Notes under the pieces: generated by a model | Told to the model about the DNA's origin: nothing | Database searches by the model: none | Seen by the model: the letters and a program-made list of their open reading frames with translations, nothing else | Made by a program: the position numbers and the translations under genes | NCBI GenBank assembly: GCA_031761405.1 | Contig: JASEVX010000006.1 | Span: 25,456,597 to 25,520,596, forward strand | Source: Serripes groenlandicus | Lineage: Eukaryota; Mollusca; Bivalvia; Cardiida; Cardiidae | Direction: 5' to 3' | DNA: 64,000 nt | Part shown: one piece after another, positions 43,379 to 54,653 of the stretch | Position numbering within the stretch: position 1 is the first letter of the stretch | Layout of the letters: each line of letters opens with the position of its first letter

Positions 43379-43577
43379 TAGCGGTTAGCGTCGGGGATTG
43401 GAACCGGGCGTCCTGGGTACGATCCCAATTCGCCTGGCTGTGGTCATGGTGTAGTGCCCTTGGGCAAGGCACATTTCCTAGCTTAGTACTGGTTGTTTAC
43501 CCAGGGATTATGAATACGTTAACTGTCGCCGTGATATAATTAGAATGATATTGTTGTAAATGTCGTAAAACCCACAC
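43379..43577 (+). mobile_element. tRNA-derived SINE, family 3 (plus)
   Basis: tagcggttagcgtcggggat and gggtacgatcccaattcgcc form the tRNA-like head. Body cttgggcaaggcacatttcc. Tail cgccgtgatataattagaat and gtcgtaaaacccac. Confidence 0.75.
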
Positions 43578-43800
43578 AAAACAAAATGTACAGAATCCGA
43601 TTTATATAATAGAAATGATATTTTTTTTATAAATAACCTTACTTGTACACTATTTTGAAAGTTACTGAAATGTTATTATGTGCCTAAATAAGGAAACCTA
43701 AGCATGTCTCATGATAAACAAGAATGCGAGTTTTATTAAATAATATTACTTAAAACTTTACATAAAAATGATAAAGACACTTGCTTTCTATAGACAAAAT

Positions 43801-44000
43801 NNNNNNNNNNNNNNNNNNNNNNNNNNNNNNNNNNNNNNNNNNNNNNNNNNNNNNNNNNNNNNNNNNNNNNNNNNNNNNNNNNNNNNNNNNNNNNNNNNNN
43901 NNNNNNNNNNNNNNNNNNNNNNNNNNNNNNNNNNNNNNNNNNNNNNNNNNNNNNNNNNNNNNNNNNNNNNNNNNNNNNNNNNNNNNNNNNNNNNNNNNNN
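43801..44000. other. Assembly gap (200 N)
   Basis: Exactly 200 N, the style of a placeholder of unknown true length. It falls immediately before palindrome-rich sequence, which is a likely cause. Confidence 0.99.
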
Positions 44001-44113
44001 CGATTTTGTTTTATCTCGTGCGCACGAGATACCAAGTCGTGCGAACGAGATACTATCTCGTGCGCACGAGATAAAAAGAAATTCGTATGTAATTTATAAA
44101 AATGTGTGATGTA
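44001..44113. mobile_element. Partial copy of the CTCGTGCGCACGAG foldback element
   Basis: The right part of the same element as 44114-44326: atctcgtgcgcacgagata repeats followed by gtaatttataaaaatgtgtg. Its left half lies in the assembly gap. Confidence 0.65.
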
Positions 44114-44326
44114 GGCAGCTCTAAAGGGACACACATGATTTTATTTTTATCTCGTGCGCACGACTTAGTATCTCGTGCGCACGAGATACTAAGTCGTGCG
44201 AACGAGATAAGTATCTCGTGCTAACGAGATACTAAGTCGTGCGAACGAGATACTATCTCGTGCGCACGAGATAAACAAAATTTCTTATGTAATTTATAAA
44301 AATGTGTGTGTCCCTTTAGAGCTGCC
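44114..44326. mobile_element. Foldback element built of CTCGTGCGCACGAG palindromes
   Basis: Terminal inverted repeats ggcagctctaaagggacaca at 44114 and its complement ending at 44326 enclose about 130 bp. The interior consists of alternating tctcgtgcgcacgaga and taagtcgtgcgaacgagata units, each itself palindromic or near-palindromic. GTA flanks both ends, a possible 3-bp target duplication. No coding capacity. Confidence 0.8.
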
Positions 44327-44531
44327 GTAATTTTCCGATAGTGTAATCGTATTTGGTGGATGTTCTTCTGTCCATCAGCAAGGCTGTCTGTCTAGACGGA
44401 CAGTCAGCCATGCTGATGCACGTCTAGCTGTACATTCAATTATTCAATTATTCGTGTCATGTTAAGATGTGACGGTCTAGGTGACAGTTGCAGTTGTATC
44501 TGCATTGGCATGCATAATCAATTGCTCACAG

Positions 44532-44884
44532 ACTCAACTTTGTTCAGCCTTACTGAGGTTGTATTAGTAACATTTCATGTTGTTTGACATGTAATTCTAG
44601 CATATCTTAAAAGTTATTTACATAGTTTCTAGATTTATAAGAGGCGTTTAACACATTTTCATCCCATTTAGTCTCCTAACCCTATACTATGGATACTCAG
44701 AAGAGTCTCTACTCAACTTTGCTCAGCCTTACTGAGGTTGTGTTAGTAACATTTCATGTTATTTGACATGTAATTCTAGCATATCTAAGTTATTTACATA
44801 GTTTCTAGATTTATAAGAGGTGTTAAACATATTTTCATTCCATTTGGTCTTCTAACCCTAAACTATGGATACTCAAGAGAGTCC
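44532..44884. repeat. Tandem duplication, about 178 bp, two copies
   Basis: 44532-44709 and 44711-44884 share actcaacttt, cagccttactgaggttg, gacatgtaattctagcatat and actatggatactca. They differ by small indels and substitutions. Confidence 0.9.
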
Positions 44885-45017
44885 ACTCAGAGAGACAATT
44901 CTTTAGAGTGTCCACACTATAGGAATTTATTGAGTCATAGAATAAATACTGTTTGGGAAAGATATGCTTACACCTTTGTCATAAACAGATACACACTCAT
45001 AATATTTGTACTGGTAA

Positions 45018-45725
45018 TTAATGCTTTGTTTCTTTAAAGTACCCAAGTATACATTTCACAAATCTACTTAACTTGAAGATTTCTTTGGGTGAAGTTGATG
45101 ACATAAGTTGCTGATATTTAACAACGTTTGGTCGTGTCCAGAAATATTTTTTAATATAATTTTCTCTAGGTTGTTTAAAGAAAGAGCATTTCAAGGCATA
45201 ATGCATTTCATCACCGATATCATTTTGGTTACAAAGCGTACACTTTCTTTGGGAGATATCTACATTATTCCATCTTCCTACTTCAACAGGAAGAAAATGA
45301 TTACCAGTTCTGAATTTCAATATATTTATGTAGTCTTTTTTTTGTAGGGTTACAAGATATTTTTCAAGTGAAATGGATTGCTTGATTAACTATAGGTGTT
45401 ACCTTTATTAGAAACTTGGAGATCACTGTACCATTTCTGCTGATGTTGATCTGTGAGAATGATTTTTACTAATTTATTTATATTTTTATTTAAAATGTAC
45501 TCCTGGTTAAGCCAGATATCTGTCCTCCCTACTTCATTCAATATACTTTTTATTTTTGAGATCCATTTGGATTCAAAATTTGGAATATTTAACATGAATT
45601 TATAAATTGTATGTGATATCTTATTTTTATCACCAGTTATTATCCGGTTCCAATAGCTTATCATTCGACTTTTGATCAAAGTACCAAGTGGTAGTCTTCC
45701 ACACTCACTGCAAGTTATGATACAT
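45018..45725 (-). pseudogene. LINE relic 1: C-terminal end of a reverse-transcriptase protein
   Basis: On the minus strand, fragments read in order: GRLPLGTLIKSRMISYWNRI; a helical region; SLEKYLVTLQKKDYINILKF; RTGNHFLPVEVGRWNNVD; then RKCTLCNQNDIGDEMHYALK plus C. The FR-x-x-NH-x-LP-x-E-x-GRW...C-x-LC...GDE-x-H-x-x-x-x-C pattern is the C-terminal zinc-knuckle-like region of many animal non-LTR retrotransposon proteins. A stop/frame change near 45385 and 5' truncation show it is dead. Confidence 0.75.
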
Positions 45726-45732
45726 TTTCACT

Positions 45733-45870
45733 TGACCCCACCCCTGATGTTCAAATATGCCCCTCAGTTGATAACTGTTTATTCAACTACTATCATGTTA
45801 GTGTTATGCATAACTGCAGTATGGATTTCCGGCGACATTGATGCGTTTCATCAACTTTCTCTTGTAAGCT
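45733..45870 (+). repeat. Dispersed repeat B, copy 2
   Basis: Inverse copy of 27298-27430. It abuts the truncated 5' edge of LINE relic 1. Confidence 0.6.
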
Positions 45871-45879
45871 ATTTAAAAA

Positions 45880-47025
45880 CATTCTAAATACAGAAACATA
45901 TTTATCTATAAATCTATAAATCTATAATTTTATCTTAGGAAAGAACTTGCAAGGTTCAGATTGGAATAGACAGAGAAAATAGAAATTGTATTTATTGTTC
46001 GTTTACTTTTAATATTCATTGTATTGAAGCCGAATATCATGTATTTTTCAATTGATATTGATGTACGTGAACGTTTTTTGTTGTTGCATTCTTGGAAGGT
46101 CTGATTATGACAGCGTTCATTTATTAATGAGCACTACCGATGACATGACCGTGAGAAAATTGCAGTCTTCATTGCAGCAGCCATGAAAATGAAAAATAAT
46201 CTGAAAATAGAAAACAACCGTAACTATTTAGTTAACTGTGAGCAAACCGCAACTAAATATCATAAAGATATATTCCTACAACTTGACAACTATGTATAAT
46301 TATTCATGCATGTATGTATATATCGTATGATGGGCCGGTGGCCTTTATGTACACATAAAGTGCATTGTACTGTACTGTATTATACGTACTTTTCATGACT
46401 ATATAACAGGATTTAACAAGTTTCGCATTACAAGTCGGTATCACATGCAGCCGTCGTGTTGAATTGTCTGATATATAAGTATTAAATAAATGCGTATAAA
46501 TAAGGAAATAGTTTGCATGCTTAGGTACTGAATAGAAATACAGCAATGTCTATCATATTTTGTCTTTTAGTGTATGATATCAATATAAAAAAAGTATATT
46601 TCCACCAAATGAATTGGAGAGTGAAAACTCCGTACTCGCACTCGTAATTCTATTTGAAATCATACGTTTCATACATATAACTCGTCGAATAACGTTTTGC
46701 CAAGCATATATTGAAAACAGTGTAAAATATGAGGTAAAATAAAACAATAAATACTGTTAGAAATATAGCTATTGACAATGAAATAGCTTCAGTCCTAAAT
46801 CCGACATACCATATACACACTGACCACACACACACGATGCTACTGTATTCAAAATTGAAAGAATACTTATAGACAACCTTTCTCAACTATTTTGAAAGTG
46901 CACCCAATCCAGGGACAATATGTAATACACGGTCCCTGACCTAATCGCAAGGAAGATGAATGCATCAAACTGAAACAATATACTAGGTGCATTATCAGTA
47001 AAATGCACGAACAAAATATATTAGC
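45880..47025. other. Intergenic, no gene recognised
   Basis: AT-rich without exon-like blocks, SINE heads or strong tandem structure. Confidence 0.4.
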
Positions 47026-47029
47026 ACAC

Positions 47030-48420
47030 GTTGGATATAAACTCATTAAACGATTCCTTAGGAATTGGAGGCCTATCACTGTATTAAATGTCTTATATAA
47101 ATTAGCCTCAGGAACGATAGCTAATAGACTCAAAGCTGTTTTAAACCATCTCGTATCAAACGAACACACTGTTTTTTATCAAAGATCGAGTTATAGGGGA
47201 AAACACAAGACTCGTATATGATATTATGAAATATTGGGAAGATAATCATATTCCTGGCCTGTTAATGCTTATTTATTTTGAAAAAAGTCTTTGATTCACC
47301 ATCTTCGCTAGCCAAGTCTATACCGTACATAAGCATTCCCATAAGTAATTATGGTAATGTAATGGACAAATTACCCTTGGCTTGCGAAGATGTTGATTCA
47401 CTGTCTTTTAAATTTATTGAAAAAACTTTGGAACTTTTTGAATTTGGTGAAATTTTCAAAAAAAGGATTGAACTGTTTTTATATAATACTGAAGTCTTCG
47501 TAGAGTTAAATGGTTTTTTTTTTATCAGAATTCTTTACGGTCAAAATGGGCTGTAGACAGGGAGATCCTGTTTCGGCTTATATTTTCATTCTTTGTTCAG
47601 AAATTGTTAATATACATACATAATCTAGCACTATATCTTAAGTTACTGGATGTCGGAATTCAATTAGATTGGGAGAAAGTGTGTATTCTTCTATATGAGG
47701 ACGATGTAGTCTTACTAGCAGAAAATGTAAATGCAGTTCACAATCGAGCAATGAGATTTTATTTAGGAGTAGGCAAATATACCCCTAACGCAGCAGTCTC
47801 TGGTGAAATGGGTTGGGTTCCACCTGTGGTACGCAAATGGAAACATATTGCTAACTTCTGGGTTCGTCTCTTTCAAACAAATAATACAAGGTTGAATAAA
47901 CGCATTGCAGTTTGGGCTCATGTTAAGTCCTCAAGATCCAATAATTTGTTCTCTGTCATTAGGAAACATTTTACGCAGCTTGAAATTTAGAATTTCAATA
48001 ATTTGGATAGACCTTTACATAAATATTCCTTTTTTAACGGGGTTGAAAAGGCGACCATGATTGTTTATTTAGCTGATTGGCTTGCTACGCTTAATAAGGT
48101 CACTGGCTCTTCTGGTCTCGGTCGAAATAAGCTTCGAACCTACAGCAATGTTAAGCACGTATATGAAACAGAAGGATACTGCAAGCTTATTCTACCTCCT
48201 AAATTTAGGTATGGTGTAGCCCCGATACGCATTGAAACCGACAGATGTGAAAATCTCCAATTAGAGGATCGTAAGTGACCCTTTTGTAATGGTCTCGAGG
48301 ATGAACTGCACGTTCTCCTTGATTGTGTTATTTACACTGATTTGAGATATGAGCTTTTTGTTAAGGCCGAAGCCTCGGAAACGAACCCAGATTTTGTAGA
48401 ATTGGTTAAAAGCGACTAAC
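47030..48420 (+). pseudogene. LINE relic 2: reverse-transcriptase fragments (L1/Tx1-like)
   Basis: Frames read NWRPITVLNVLYKLASGTIA, then NRLKAVLNHLVSNEHT; KMGCRQGDPVSAYIF; YEDDVVLLAENV; RAMRFYLGVGKYTPNAAVSG; and RCENLQLEDRK, stop, then PFCNGLEDELHVLLDC. These are RT fingers, the GxxQGDPxSxxLF motif, the YxDD box (Glu in place of Ala) and a C-terminal Cys/His motif. Several frameshifts occur. The region between YEDD and RAMRF is far too short, so an internal deletion has occurred. Confidence 0.8.
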
Positions 48421-48904
48421 TTTCGTATTTATTAACAAGTCCGTCATTAGTTTGATATTGTGCCAAAACCTGTTTTAACATTCTTAAACGACGTAGATCG
48501 TATCTTTGTAAATAATGTAATAATTTATAACATGTATTTTATTTCAGCAATTTTAGTCCAAGCAAGAATCAGCTGCTAATCAGTTGCTACTCAATCTTAT
48601 CACGGTAGATGTTTTTCCTTTTGTTTTAAATTATTCTTTAATTTTACTCTATTGGCTTTACTTTTCATTGGGTACAATAAAGTACATGTGTTCGATTTTT
48701 TTTTAAACTAATTAGAAGCTGATTCTTGTCTCTATGTTGTAAATAGTAAGTGCAATGATTATATATCGTAAGTCTTCTATAATTCTAGTTATAATGGCCA
48801 TGTATAATACTTTTATTGATTTGTTTGTACGTTGTTTATGTTTGTATATGACTTTGTTTGTATATGGATGAGACTTAAATAAATAAACAAATACAGTAAA
48901 AATA

Positions 48905-49490
48905 TTTCGGGAATAAAAATTAAAGACGAGGAATACATTATCTCACAATTCGCAGGACATACAACTCTACTTTTAGATCAATCAGAAAACTAAAAAATTA
49001 TTACATTTAAAATTTAAAACTTAAAGACGAGGAATACATTATCTCACAATTCGCAGGACATACAACTCTACTTTTAGATCAATCAGAAAACTCGTTAAAC
49101 AATGTTTTAGGATTAATTAATAATTTTACGAATATATCCGGTTTAAAAGTAAACTTGGATTGGGTCGCTCAAATAGTGTTCCCGTTCAATAACAACAAAA
49201 TGGAAATTATCCTGGGGCCAAATCCAATTTAAAGTAGTTGGTATTGCTTTTCATGTTGACCTAAAGAAGACCTAAAGAAGATCTGCAACATAAATTTTGA
49301 ACCAAAGTTAATAAGTATAAAAATTTCCTATTGGAAAAAAAGAAAATTAACTCCCAAAAAATAATTGTCGTAAAATCTCTTTTGGTACCACAACTTTCTC
49401 ACTTGTTATAAGTTTACCATCACCGACAAACTGTTTCATACAACAACTAAGCGATATTTTGTTAAATTTTGTATGGGTTGGAAAAGCTAA
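48905..49490 (+). pseudogene. LINE relic 3, 5' part
   Basis: The frame GIKIKDEEYIISQFAGHTTL, then LLDQSENSLNNVLGLINN and ISGLKVNLDW is the RT palm of an L1/Tx1-type element. The catalytic box is FAGH instead of F/YADD, so it is catalytically dead. The first 72 bp (48920-48991) are repeated exactly at 49021-49092. The relic stops at VWVGKAKT, where the 49.5-kb element enters, and resumes at 50676. Confidence 0.8.
48920..49092 (+). repeat. 101-bp tandem slip inside LINE relic 3
   Basis: 72 identical bases at 48920-48991 and 49021-49092 separated by 29 AT-rich bases. A post-insertion duplication. Confidence 0.9.
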
Positions 49491-49494
49491 AACA

Positions 49495-50675
49495 AGAGGC
49501 CCATGAGGGCCTATGCTCTACTGGGATGGTTCTTTGGTCATTTTCAATCCAGAACATACATATATGGTGAGGATTGGATAGTAAATGGATGCTCTATTGT
49601 GTTCACAAGCTGTATTATAGCAATTTTGACAATTTCAAGGGCCATAATCCAGTCTTGCATGGGCGGATCTGGCTGGTTTGCGAAGGGAACCAGGCTCTCA
49701 TCAATATTTAACTGATATCTAAGTTTGGTGAAGATTGGATAGTAAATGGAGGCTCTATTGTGTTCACAAGCTGTATTATAGCAATTTTGACAATTTCAAG
49801 GGCCATAATCCAATCATGCAAGAGCACATCTGGCTGGTTTTCAAAAGGAACCGAGCTCTCATCAATATTTAACTACTATCTAAGTTTGGTGAAGATCAGA
49901 GAGTAAATGAAGCCTCTATTGTGCTCCTAAGCTCTATTATAGCAATTTTGACAATTTCAAGGGCCATAATTCAGTCTTACATGGGCGGATCTGACTGGTT
50001 TGCAAAAGGAACCAAGCTCTCATCAATATTTAACTACTTTATAAGTTTGGTGAAGATCGGATAGTAATTGGAGGCTCTATTGTGTTCACAAGGTGTATTA
50101 TAGCAATTTTGACAATTCCAAGGGCCATCATCCAGTCATGCAAGGGCAAATCTGGCTGGTTTTCGAAAAGAACCGAGCTCTCATCAATATTTAACTACTA
50201 TTTATGTTTTGTGAAGATCGGATAGTAAATGGAGCTCTATTATAGCAATTTCGACAAGCTCTCATGGATATCTATATATTGTATAAGTTTGATGGAGAAA
50301 CAATTAAAACTGAAGACTTTATCGCATTCATAAGCTGTATTATGGCAATTCTGACAATTTCAAGGGCCATAAAGGAACCAAGCTCTCATGGATACTCAAC
50401 TACTGTGTAAGTTTGGTGAAGATCAGATAGTAAATGGAGCCTCTATTGTGTTCTCAAGCTCTATTATAACTTTGACAATTTCAAGGGCCATAATCCAGTC
50501 TTGCATGGGCGGATCTGGCTGGTTTGCGAAAGGAACCGAGTTCTCAGGGATATCTAACTACTGTTTGATAGAGATTCAATCAACACTGAAGACTGTATCG
50601 CGTTCACACGCAATTGTTTACGGGCGCACGCACGCACGCACGCACGCACGCAAAGACGCACGGACACCACGGCAT
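49495..50675 (+). mobile_element. Tandem-core Helitron-like element inserted in LINE relic 3
   Basis: The left edge is acaagaggcccatgagggcc. The core is about 161-bp units (marker gggccataatccagtc near 49640, 49800, 49961, 50121, 50366, 50487). The right edge follows (acgc)n at 50624-50652 and ends cacggacaccacggc. The core matches the reverse complement of the 8.1-9.5-kb units (ggcggatctggctggttt, aaaggaaccgagctctc, aagtttggtgaagat). It splits a LINE frame, which fixes both edges. It lacks the terminal hairpin and the protein relic seen at 8.1-9.5 kb. Confidence 0.75.
50624..50652. repeat. (ACGC)n microsatellite
   Basis: About seven CGCA tetramers. In the 8.1-kb copy the equivalent position reads tccgtcgtctgtcc on the opposite strand, without expansion. 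Confidence 0.85.
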
Positions 50676-50990
50676 AATAAAAAACACTGTATTTATTAAA
50701 AGCTATGCTGAAGGAGGTTTGAATATGATAGACCTAAACAATTACATAAACAGGATGAACATTAAATGGCTAAAATCTTCATCATTAGTGGAAAAAATAG
50801 AAAATCTTTAATTTAGGAAAACAATACAGTGTAAAAAATTCAAATTTCAATAACAAATGAATTTTGGATTGATGTTCTTAAGTCGTACACTTTGTTGATT
50901 GAAAAATCAAATTTCAAAGAATGGAAACAATTAGTAAATATGCCTTTGTTTTTTAATGAACATTTGACAGTCAACTCAAAATATATATAA
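50676..50990 (+). pseudogene. LINE relic 3, 3' part
   Basis: It resumes as IIKNTVFIKSYAEGGLNMID, then LNNYINRMNIKWLKSSS, matching the (A/D)GGL-x-M-x-D-x-x-x-x-x-x-x-x-x-I-x-W segment downstream of L1/Tx1-type RT. It then decays: WIDVLKSYTLLIEKSNFKEW, stops, and loses homology near a foldback MITE at 51.0 kb. Confidence 0.7.
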
Positions 50991-51004
50991 AATCTCTATA
51001 AATG

Positions 51005-51155
51005 AAGGTAAAATACCTGAAAAAGGGGAAGACAATATTGTGGAAATAGTAGAAATTGCTTGCTTTGAGCAAGTTCTACTTCAGTCAAAATGTTTTCAAA
51101 AGATGTCTGCAGCAATGTCATCAGAAAGCCTCTACATGGGTTAATTAAAGGGTTA
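51005..51155. mobile_element. Foldback MITE relic (TCTGCAGCAGA family)
   Basis: atgttttcaaaagatgtctg and cagcaatgtcatcag are followed by gggttaattaaagggtt. It lies within the LINE 3 tail, with similar bases (aaata-ctgaaa-gg) on both sides. Confidence 0.5.
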
Positions 51156-51349
51156 AATATCTGAAATGTGGAAATAACTTCTGCAAACAATTTTATGTTA
51201 AAAATGTGAAAAGTATAAATTCATTAATATGTTCTAAGTGTCCTAATACTGTAATGGTAAGCATATTTGATTTTCTGATCCCTGATAAATTAAATGCATC
51301 ATGAACTTTATGTTTTGAATGGTAACAAAAATAGATAATGACATACTTA

Positions 51350-51515
51350 ACCCTTTCCCACAAATAGACGCTTTCTGAAGCCTCTGCATCTCATGATGAG
51401 AAATTTATCCTTTTGCCACAAAGGTCTCAGTGTTAATCAAATATTGTTCATTCATTAATAGAATTCTCATATTTTCGTCAATTGCTGCAGATTTATTGTA
51501 TATGGCAAAGTTTTA
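51350..51515. mobile_element. Foldback MITE relic (TCTGCAGCAGA family)
   Basis: Left: aaccctttcccacaaatag, acgctttctgaagcctct. Right: attgctgcagatttattgta followed by tatggcaaag. Confidence 0.5.
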
Positions 51516-51699
51516 ATTTTCTAAATAACAAAGACCTTGGAAAACTTGCATTTTTGACTAGATTGATCACAATTTATGGTAATGATATATATAATTATTA
51601 TACCTCACTTTTGTCTACAATGGTAAAATTCCATTACCCGAAAAAGAGATATTTTGACTATCAGAAACATTTTCAACCTTTTTGACACGTAACCAAGCG

Positions 51700-52970
51700 A
51701 AAATTGACTGTCAGGTCATGTGACCGCAGTGATATTTTGATTGTCATATAAGGGCAAATAACTGCTTGAATATGTTAGCTAAATCATGACGTGATTGCCT
51801 CCATTATACACATACAGAAGTGACGTCACTATTCAATGTGTACATAGCAACATCAGACGACAGGAACTGTCGGCAAGTAAACACATGATGCCATATGATA
51901 TTTATATATTGTTCTACCACTTAATGCTTATAACATTTCTCAGCTGCACTATTTAAGAAGTGAACTCCTGAAGCACTTTTAAACCGAACATCACATACAA
52001 TTTAAACACATATACTATGTACGTGAAATAGCACCACTTAACATGACATTTTTAATTATGGCTTTATCCAATAAACTGAGAAAAAAACCAAGTCGATTTC
52101 TGAATTTGAGATCACAGCCAACATCAATTTGCAAGTTTTCGATCCTGACCTGTATGTAGTGACCTGTTATGTAGTGACAAGTCTTTGTGACCATGTTACC
52201 CAGTTTTGAATCTAACTGGAATTTGATGAAGATTATTGATGGGCCCATATATTGATTTGACCAAGAATTGATGGAGTGATATTACTGATGAGCTTTCATG
52301 TGGCCTATGGAGTATTCACAAATTAATTTTGATTTAAACCATAATGTACAGTATGTATACAATATCAGTTCAAAATGATGTGTAACTCTGGATTTTCTGA
52401 GGCAATCTTTATAAAACATGCATTCTGACACGTACCTTTGCCTGATTGGCTGATAAGTATAAATATTACTCTACAATTAGAACACCGTTTTTAAGTTGGA
52501 CACGGAGACAAAAGCGGTGAGATTTACCTGTGTGCGTTTAAGTGTTATTTGTCATTTCATTTTTCTACAATCATCTTAAGAAAACAAATAAAAATGCACA
52601 CCGATACTTTCACAAATCTCTGCGTACAGTCTGAAGCACTTTAATTTGTTGGCATCTCTGTGAGATAATTACTTGGGAATATTGTTAAAGAGTGGATCAT
52701 TACAGAAAGCCCATCACCCCAAAATAAGGTAGGTCATTTTTTTTTAAATTATTTATTATGCTTCTATTCTTAAAAACTTTGAACTTTAACGATATACACG
52801 TCCTGTGTATCCATGAACACAAAAGAGGAAATTTAAAAGAGGTAAATGCTCATCATAATGACACCATGTTGATGAATCTGCAACAGAAAAACATTGCTAG
52901 AAAGTGACAAATTACTTAATATAAGCAGTTGCTCCTTTTACTTTGTTTTGGGATCTATTCCATATGTAAC
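51700..52970. other. No gene recognised
   Basis: AT-rich, with short repeated phrases (gtagtgacctgttatgtagt near 52155-52180). No splice-flanked coding block is seen. Confidence 0.4.
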
Positions 52971-53037
52971 ATCATTAGTCGCCGGGCAGAAGCCCGCGAC
53001 TTCTATTTTTAATAGCTTTTCGGAAATGACATGGGAG

Positions 53038-53064
53038 GGGGGGGGGGGGGGGGGGGGGGGGGTT
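53038..53064. repeat. Poly-G tract
   Basis: About 27 consecutive G residues in the Helitron leader. The copy at 28.9 kb has only short C runs at this point, so the tract expanded here. Confidence 0.95.
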
Positions 53065-53480
53065 ATTATTAGAAAGAAACACATTTAGATGTCTTGAACA
53101 TATTACAATTGTGTTTGTTTAAAAACACTAAGTAATGACACATCTAGAATGAAATAAATATTCCGATGTTTTAAGTATTTGCATTTATTTTTTTGACTCG
53201 CATTTGAGTTTTTTTGTCTTATTTACGGAGACAAATGAGGTCCCTACTAGACTTGCAGCAAGCTGTTATGTGTCAATATTGAGATATATTGAGATAAAAA
53301 TTACGTCGAATTCTCCTAACTTACTGAATGTTATTTTCATGTTCAAAGAGATGTCTTGATTTGTGAAGAATTCATTTAATAATGTTTTATTCATGTATAT
53401 CTAAAATAAGAACTGTTTCTAAGCAGCTAGAACTGTAGAACACGTCACTACCGAGTACCGCCCGCATAGATTTGTAAATT

Positions 53481-54653
53481 TTGCACACGCTACTATTTAC
53501 TACTGTACCTATTGGGTGTGAGATAACCAATGAAAAGCTGGTTTTGCACGCGATACTTTTTCAACCAAAAGCTGCGCCAATTTTAATTATCAACACAACA
53601 CGGTGGAAAATGGTAAGAGGGGTTTTAGGGAATTTTCATCAGAGTTGTGAAATATTTAGGCCTTTTAATGGTATGCAATGTACGGCCGTAGCTTTGATTG
53701 CTATTTTAGGTTTATTTACAAATTCTAATCGGCCATTAGATCTGTTTAACTCTCAACACATTGATAACATTTTGTTTGATGGCACTGAATTTTATAGCGA
53801 AGTAGTGGCATCAATCGGCCGAGTCGGATATCTTGGTCACAGAGATTTGCCAAGTGATGTGTTATTTAGAGATGAGCAATACATGGTAAATTATATGACT
53901 GATTTGTTTTACGGTTCTGTTAATAGAGATGTGAACGAAAATATAGGTCAAACTTGTTTTTACGAAGCTTTGTCTCGAGCGAGCCTAATCTCATATTCGC
54001 AGTTACTTACATTGAATACGTTGACAATTGCGCTTCACATTAACGTTGAACACAATCTGTTTCATCTGTTTGATTCTCATCAATGTGATATTAATGTTTT
54101 TTTAAATGCAAATAGTGTTGCTGTTCTTATGCAATTTGACTCCTATGACGAATTAGTTGTGTTTGTATTTGAACAGTATGAAGGCTATTCTTATGAATTG
54201 ACTCCTGTTCTGATAGAATCATTGTCCTTAACATCAAATAATTTAAGGCTTCCAGTTCTGGCTGAATTGACTCCTGTTCTGGTAGAATTGACTCCTGTTC
54301 TCGTTGACAATTGCACAGTGAATAATAGTCGGAGAAATGATGGTGGGACACACTTTAACCATTCCATTGTACAACAACTGCCATCATCAGATCACTCATA
54401 TTGCCATACTAAATTACGAAAACAAAAGACGAAAGGAAGGAAAAGAAAAGCGGTTTATGATTTATTTAATAACTTAACAACAGTTTCAATCGATCAAAAT
54501 GTGTATCATGACAATTTTAACATTGGTTATGTATGTGAGGTTCAAACGTCTGTTAATTTGACATGCTTAGATTATGAATCTGATGAAAATCATCACTTAG
54601 ATTATGAAAAAAACTATTCGTTTGAAACCTATAGAAAGTTTTTCATGCTGTAA
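53481..54653 (+). pseudogene. Helitron N-terminal segment: cysteine-protease-like (OTU / C76-like) domain
   Basis: This 390-codon frame is the longest in the window. It has GNFHQSC and then NGMQCTAVALIAILG, a Cys in a small hydrophobic helix as in papain-fold proteases. About 170 residues later comes LFHLFDSHQCD, with a His in an F-D-S-H strand, then VAVLMQFDSYDEL. This Cys...FDSH order is that of the OTU/tegument-USP-like (peptidase C76-type) domains found at the N-terminus of some Helitron2/Helentron proteins. A short internal repeat (LTPVL-x-E) occurs near residues 235-275. The frame ends in a shift into the frame starting about 54604. Protease activity is inferred. Confidence 0.7.

Noticed and set aside
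43736..44134. Open frames of about 100-130 codons on both strands
   Set aside because: Most of each frame is the 200-N gap; the remainder is palindromic repeat.
52894..53088. Frame ending in a poly-glycine run
   Set aside because: The glycine run is simply the expanded poly-G tract in the Helitron leader.
53481..54250. Possibility that the FDSH cysteine-protease-like frame is an integrated herpesvirus-like tegument gene
   Set aside because: It is followed in order by Helitron linker, HUH Rep and PIF1-type helicase sequence, so a transposon origin explains it; no viral structural or polymerase gene is nearby.
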